DNA of 11,827 bases from assembly GCA_947653315.1 (NCBI GenBank), contig CANTGP010000054.1:1-11827 (forward strand), written 5' to 3'. A program made the position numbers and the translations under genes. The notes under the pieces are model-generated. The model ran no database searches and was not told where the DNA came from. It saw only the letters and a list, made by a program, of their open reading frames with translations. The stretch is from an uncultured Lachnospiraceae bacterium. Lineage in GTDB: Bacteria > Bacillota > Clostridia > Lachnospirales > Lachnospiraceae. Positions 8,226 to 11,827 of the stretch are shown one piece after another; the first letter of the stretch is position 1, and each line of letters starts with the position of its first letter.

Positions 8226-9101
8226 TTAACCTTTTACGGCACCTGCCGTCATACCTTCGATAAAGTAGCTCTGGAAGCAGAGGAACAGTACGAAGATGGG
8301 GAAGATGGCGAAGAAGGAACCCACAATCAACAGGTCATAGTTGTTACCGTAAGGGGTAAGCAGCGTTTTCAGACCGATGGGAAGCGTGAATTTCTTACCG
8401 TCGCCCAATACCATGAAAGGCCATAACAGGTTATTCCAACTGTTCATACCGTTTAAGATAGCCATTGCCGCAAAAGAAGGCTTCATAATCGGTAAGATGA
8501 TACGGAAGAAGATGCCGTATTCCGTACATCCGTCCACACGTCCCGCATCGGGAAGCGCCTTCGGTATGCTGGTTAGGTACTGCCGGAAGAAGAAAATCGT
8601 GGAGGCGTTCGCCATACCCGGTATGATGATGGCGGAGAAGGAATTGTACATTCCCAAATCGTTTACCAGCACATACATGGGCATTAACAGGATTTCAAAA
8701 GGTACCATCATGATTAACAAAACGCATATAAACAGGAAATTTTTGAACCTGAACTCATAAGCCGCAAATCCGTAAGCTACAAAGGCACTTACCAAAAGCA
8801 CCAGCACTACCTGGATTAAAAGCAGAATCAGACTGTTCTTAAACCACATCCAGTAGGAGTGTTTACCCGTAAACAGATATACGAAGTTCTTAAGGCTCAT
8901 GGTGGAAAGGTCAAAATCAAGGTTTAAACCAAATTTAATGATGTCGGCGCCCGGTTTAAAGGATGCCAGTGTAATTGCATAGAACGGAAGCATCACCAGT
9001 AAAAACAGGATGACGAAAAATATAAGGAGCAGGATTCTGGTGATTAATACTTTTGTTCTACCGCCGACGGGGTCTTTTGCTGTTGTCATAGCTGTTCCCA
9101 T
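8226..9101 (-). CDS. carbohydrate ABC transporter permease, MalG/AraQ-like
   Basis: Inner-membrane subunit of a CUT1-type sugar importer, 291 residues with six predicted membrane helices (first at about 19-45, last at about 259-280). The cytoplasmic loop that docks the ATPase lies at 185-204, DAGRVDGCTEYGIFFRIILP. It has the G and the I-x-LP of the EAA motif, but the usual EAA triplet reads DAG. The protein ends ...QSYFIEGMTAGAVKG, a typical end for MalG-type permeases. The chosen ATG lies two bases after the stop of the first permease, with AAGGAGG overlapping the end of that gene, so the two are translationally coupled. A second in-frame ATG five codons in is too far from that site. It forms a heterodimer with the neighbour. 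The substrate is inferred to be arabino-oligosaccharides. Confidence 0.93.
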   Translation of the reverse strand: MGTAMTTAKDPVGGRTKVLITRILLLIFFVILFLLVMLPFYAITLASFKPGADIIKFGLNLDFDLSTMSLKNFVYLFTGKHSYWMWFKNSLILLLIQVVLVLLVSAFVAYGFAAYEFRFKNFLFICVLLIMMVPFEILLMPMYVLVNDLGMYNSFSAIIIPGMANASTIFFFRQYLTSIPKALPDAGRVDGCTEYGIFFRIILPIMKPSFAAMAILNGMNSWNNLLWPFMVLGDGKKFTLPIGLKTLLTPYGNNYDLLIVGSFFAIFPIFVLFLCFQSYFIEGMTAGAVKG

Positions 9102-9103
9102 AC

Positions 9104-9997
9104 TTAATCCTCCTTCTTAAATGTTCCGTTCATGATTAACTGTGCGATATTGATTACCATTGCCACAATTAAGAGTACGATACCGACGGTAGCGGCATAA
9201 CCCAGCTTACTCTTTTCAATACCCTGACGGTACAGGTATCCGACGATGGTAAGACCGATGTTCTTCGGCGAGTTGTTGCCGTTGAACATCATGAGGCTTT
9301 CGGTAAACATTGCCAAACCTGCGTAAATACTGATGGTCAACACGTAAATCGTGGTAGGTTTCAACAAAGGCATGGTTATGTACAAAAATTTCTGCCAGGA
9401 GTTCGCGCCATCGATGGAAGCCGCTTCGTAATATTCCGTATCGATGCCCTTCAGACCGGAAAGGAAATAGAGCATGTTGACGCCGGTCCACCGCCAGCAG
9501 GCGATGATTAACAGTGCCGCCATGGACCATCCGGCGGATTTTAAGGGTTTTAACGGACCTGCGCCGAATAATCCGATGACCTGGTTGAACAACGAGGTTT
9601 CCATTTCACCGAACATCAGACGGAAAATAGTACCTGCCACAACGACGGAAGTAAGGGAAGGGAGAAAGAATGCCGATTTAAAGAAATTCTGTCCCCACAT
9701 GAATTTGTTATCAATCAGTACGGCAAACAGCATAGGGAACGGGATTAACAGAATCAGGGTTCCCACCATGTAGATGACGCTGTTTGAAACAGCCTTTAAG
9801 AATACTTTATCGGTTAACAGTTTGGTGTAATTGCTAAGTCCGACCCATTTGGGCTGCTGTCCCATCATTCTTTCCTGAAAGCTCATGGTAACGGAGCTTC
9901 CAAGCGGATAAAGCCAAAAAATTAAAAAGGTAAGTATGAAAGGTAATACGAATACATACGGGGCTACCTTTTTGGAATATAAAAACCTTTTGAACAT
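9104..9997 (-). CDS. carbohydrate ABC transporter permease, MalF/AraP-like
   Basis: Partner membrane subunit of the CUT1-type importer, 297 residues. The first helix is at about 11-33 (VAPYVFVLPFILTFLIFWLY), followed by five more. The ATPase-docking EAA loop is canonical at 191-210 (EAASIDGANSWQKFLYITMP). It has a short N-terminus without the extra helices of E. coli MalF, as is usual in Firmicutes AraP/MsmF-type proteins. The start is fixed by AAGGAGG at 10012-10006, eight bases before the ATG. It is separated from the binding-protein gene by 172 bases containing a hairpin, and is immediately followed by the second permease. No ATP-binding subunit is encoded in the window, so a shared ATPase is presumed. 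Confidence 0.93.
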   Translation of the reverse strand: MFKRFLYSKKVAPYVFVLPFILTFLIFWLYPLGSSVTMSFQERMMGQQPKWVGLSNYTKLLTDKVFLKAVSNSVIYMVGTLILLIPFPMLFAVLIDNKFMWGQNFFKSAFFLPSLTSVVVAGTIFRLMFGEMETSLFNQVIGLFGAGPLKPLKSAGWSMAALLIIACWRWTGVNMLYFLSGLKGIDTEYYEAASIDGANSWQKFLYITMPLLKPTTIYVLTISIYAGLAMFTESLMMFNGNNSPKNIGLTIVGYLYRQGIEKSKLGYAATVGIVLLIVAMVINIAQLIMNGTFKKED

Positions 9998-10056
9998 ACT
10001 TTCTTCCTCCTTCCGACATGGTAGCGCCTTCCGGCACAGTTTTCTTTTATATATTC

Positions 10057-10086
10057 TTTATAATAATTTTATATAATTAAGGTAAA
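10057..10086 (-). promoter_or_regulatory. possible internal promoter for the two permease genes
   Basis: After the hairpin, the minus strand carries TTTACC (10086-10081), an 18-base spacer and TATAAA (10062-10057). This could give extra, independent transcription of the permeases. The stretch is extremely AT-rich, so chance resemblance is a real possibility. Confidence 0.3.
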
Positions 10087-10091
10087 AATAA

Positions 10092-10121
10092 CTGCCATAT
10101 ATCCTAATCCATATATGGCAG
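10092..10121 (-). terminator. hairpin between binding-protein and permease genes (partial terminator or mRNA-stabilising stem)
   Basis: A perfect 11-bp stem CTGCCATATAT (10092-10102) pairing with 10111-10121, loop CCTAATCC, extendable by about four more pairs after one mismatch. On the transcript it is followed by TTATTTTTACC, a moderate U-rich tract. It lies about 50 bases after the binding-protein stop. Such structures commonly keep binding-protein message more abundant than permease message. Confidence 0.75.
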
Positions 10122-10169
10122 CTATTATTCAGCGTGTCATAACGCCCGTTTTACCTTTTTGCGTATTGA

Positions 10170-11585
10170 TTACTGTAATTCCTGCTCAATCATTTCCTGA
10201 GCTTCATTTAAATCCTCCGTTACGTCCTGACCGTCTTCAAAGATGGCATTTAACGTAACCGTGCACAGGATGTTGTTGATGGTAGGTGTCGCGGAAACGG
10301 ATTTGATGGTCCTGATATCGCTCTTTACTTCGTTCAATACGTCAAACGGGTTGTTTACGAAGTATTTTACGAACTGGTTGTCAGGATTGTGTGTTACGTC
10401 TTCCATTTCCCATACGTCCATGTTGCAAGGGTCAAATCCTAAGGTGTTCCAAATTTCGATGTTCGCGTCGGAAGAAATCTTAGCATAGGTTAAGAAGTCT
10501 TTTGCGAGCTGAACGTCTTTTGCAGTCTTGGTAACAACCGTACCGGTACCGCCGCCACCAACGGACATCAGAGGCTCGCCTGCTTTAACCGGAAGGGGAG
10601 CGATGGCAATTTTGCCTGCAAACTGGTCCATGTAGTTGGTGTAACGGGACATTTCCCAAAGGGGCATTAACTGGCATGCATATTTCTCAAGGTTGTATTC
10701 GCCCCTCGCTTCATCCGTATCCGGCTGTCCGCCTGCGATGGTAGCGATTACGTTATTATCCTGGAAATCTTTTAACATGGTCAGACCGTCAATCATAGCC
10801 TGGGAGTTCACCTGCGGATTACCGTCCGCGTCCACGAAATCCGTGTTAGCCTGTGCAAGAATGATGGATTCCTGCCATGTAGCGGAGGTATCTGCCGTAC
10901 ACATGTAAACGCCTGTTTCATCATAGAGTTTCATGCCTGCTTCCTTGAAATCATCCCATGTCTTGATGGTGGTATAGTCGATGCCTGCTTTTTCAAGAAG
11001 CTCCGTGTTGTAGAAAGCAACCATAGCGCCTACGTGGGTAGGGAATCCGTAAATGGTGCCGTCTTTGCTGTAAATTTCCAAACGGGACTGTACGATATCG
11101 GCTTTGTAAGGTTCTACGGCATCGTTCAGTGCCTCAAGGGGTACATCGTCGCCGGCAAGGAAATCAGGGAATCTTCCCAACTCAATATCGGAGATATCCG
11201 GTGCGCCTTCGCCTGTCTGTACGGCGATAAGAAGTTTGTTGTGCATATCATCGTAAGGCATAACCGTTACGTTCAATTTAATCTGCCTGTCAGGATTTGC
11301 TTCGTTCCATTTCTGGAGCATGGTCTCGAAATGCTGTCCGTGGAGTTCAACGAATGTCCAGTATTCCAATTCCGTTGCGCCTTCGCCCGCGCCGCCGTCA
11401 ATGGTGGATGTTTCCGTGGAGCTTGCTTCGGGAGCTGCTTCTTCCGTGCTTGCTGCCGTTTCTTCCGTACCTGCCGCGGAATCACCGCTTGCTGCCGGAG
11501 CAGAATCGCCGCCGCCGCAGCCTGTCAGCAAAAGGGAAGCAACCATTGCGACACTCAGGAGTGCGCTGACTAATTTCTTTTTCAT
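10170..11585 (-). CDS. sugar-binding lipoprotein of an ABC importer (family 1 extracellular solute-binding protein)
   Basis: Captures a carbohydrate outside the membrane and delivers it to the two permeases encoded downstream; 471 residues. The N-terminus is a lipoprotein signal: MKKK, a hydrophobic core, and lipobox LLTGC with the lipidated C23. Residues 24-70 are a flexible Ala/Ser/Glu/Thr/Gly linker. The mature two-lobed domain runs from about 72 (ELEYWTFVELHGQHFETMLQKW) to the end, with family marks such as GAPDISDIELGRFPDFLA, GTIYGFPTHVGAMVAFYNTELLEKAGID and TWDDFKEAG. The start at 11585 is chosen because AAGGAGG lies at 11601-11595, nine bases upstream; a TTG eight codons earlier would place that site inside the coding region. 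The ligand cannot be read from sequence. Arabino-oligosaccharides are inferred from the neighbouring GH127 and GH51 genes. Confidence 0.93.
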   Translation of the reverse strand: MKKKLVSALLSVAMVASLLLTGCGGGDSAPAASGDSAAGTEETAASTEEAAPEASSTETSTIDGGAGEGATELEYWTFVELHGQHFETMLQKWNEANPDRQIKLNVTVMPYDDMHNKLLIAVQTGEGAPDISDIELGRFPDFLAGDDVPLEALNDAVEPYKADIVQSRLEIYSKDGTIYGFPTHVGAMVAFYNTELLEKAGIDYTTIKTWDDFKEAGMKLYDETGVYMCTADTSATWQESIILAQANTDFVDADGNPQVNSQAMIDGLTMLKDFQDNNVIATIAGGQPDTDEARGEYNLEKYACQLMPLWEMSRYTNYMDQFAGKIAIAPLPVKAGEPLMSVGGGGTGTVVTKTAKDVQLAKDFLTYAKISSDANIEIWNTLGFDPCNMDVWEMEDVTHNPDNQFVKYFVNNPFDVLNEVKSDIRTIKSVSATPTINNILCTVTLNAIFEDGQDVTEDLNEAQEMIEQELQ

Positions 11586-11753
11586 AGTTCTTTTCCTCCT
11601 TGTTTCCAACTGTTTTTGGTTTTGCCAAATATTTTAGAAAAAAATGTACTATATAAAATATGTAGCAAATTGCGTTTGGGATTTAAAAATAAATAACCCC
11701 GCAGTTCGTCAATTTGTATATTTTTTATAGGTGCAACATCTCTTTCTGTAAAA
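11586..11753 (-). other. long leader of the ABC importer transcript
   Basis: About 160 bases lie between the predicted promoter and the binding-protein start codon. The leader is AT-rich and holds a small TTTGG/CCAAA stem just upstream of the ribosome binding site, plus the half-symmetric CAAACGCAATTTG (about 11665-11677). It does not resemble a riboswitch known to me. A 66-codon open frame crossing it begins inside the -35 box, so it is not treated as a gene. Confidence 0.4.
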
Positions 11754-11782
11754 AGTGTACAATACTTATCTTTGGTTGTCAA
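11754..11782 (-). promoter_or_regulatory. promoter of the ABC importer operon
   Basis: A perfect TTGACA (11782-11777) is followed by 17 bases and TACACT (11759-11754, four of six). The flanking DNA upstream to the window end is AT-rich, as in an UP-element-like region. The -10 box lies within GTACACTTTTTAC (11760-11748), an imperfect palindrome that loosely resembles the LacI-type operator at 8143-8156 but is one base shorter and lacks the central CG. Confidence 0.6.
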
Positions 11783-11827
11783 TAGAATTTTTTAATATTT
11801 TTGAATTTTATTAAATTAATTTAGAAA

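Noticed and set aside
11586..11609. Earlier TTG start for the binding protein
   Set aside because: It would bury the AAGGAGG site inside the coding region and add MET-RRKRT ahead of a normal MKKK lipoprotein signal.
11660..11685. Possible catabolite-repression (cre) site in the ABC leader
   Set aside because: CAAACGCAATTTG has a partial inverted repeat but does not fit the cre consensus spacing.
11582..11782. A 66-codon open frame upstream of the binding-protein gene
   Set aside because: Its start lies inside the predicted -35 box, no ribosome binding site precedes it, and the sequence is AT-rich leader.

Overview
The window looks like part of a chromosome of a Clostridia-type Firmicute, most likely a gut Lachnospiraceae. 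The reasons are strong AAGGAGG-type ribosome binding sites on nearly every gene, AT-rich intergenic DNA with sigma-A style promoters around genes of moderate GC content, a lipoprotein sugar-binding protein with a Gly/Ala/Ser/Glu linker, and a GH25 lysozyme with SH3-like repeats. The genus cannot be fixed from sequence alone. No RNA genes, insertion sequences, phage genes or CRISPR arrays were seen.

Left part (1-2184). The first 97 bases appear to be the 5' end of a minus-strand gene running off the window, with a TTG start and a good Shine-Dalgarno site. Divergent from it is a 617-residue membrane-anchored GH25 muramidase: one N-terminal membrane helix, a long acidic Gly/Glu linker, the GH25 barrel and three C-terminal SH3-like repeats. 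Its D-x-E motif reads N-C-E.

Centre and right (2369-11827). This is an arabinose-oligosaccharide utilisation locus. A plus-strand regulator with an ArsR-type winged helix and a large C-terminal domain converges, across a shared 14-bp terminator hairpin, on a minus-strand operon. That operon encodes a LacI-family regulator, a GH127 beta-L-arabinofuranosidase and a GH51 alpha-L-arabinofuranosidase. It starts from an extended -10 promoter whose -35 box is overlapped by a LacI-type palindrome, which suggests autoregulation. Upstream, and separated by a 13-bp terminator hairpin, lies an ABC importer operon: lipoprotein binding protein, a hairpin in the gap, then two MalF/MalG-type permeases. No ATPase gene is present, so a shared MsmX/MsmK-like ATPase encoded elsewhere is presumed.

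Working model (inference): the binding protein and permeases import short arabinosides. The two enzymes lack signal peptides, so they would act in the cytoplasm, GH51 on alpha-linked and GH127 on beta-linked L-arabinofuranose. This pairing fits the mixed alpha/beta arabinofuranosides of plant extensin-type glycoproteins better than plain arabinan, but the substrate is not proven by the sequence. Two different regulators, LacI-type and ArsR-type with a putative sensor domain, flank the enzyme pair.
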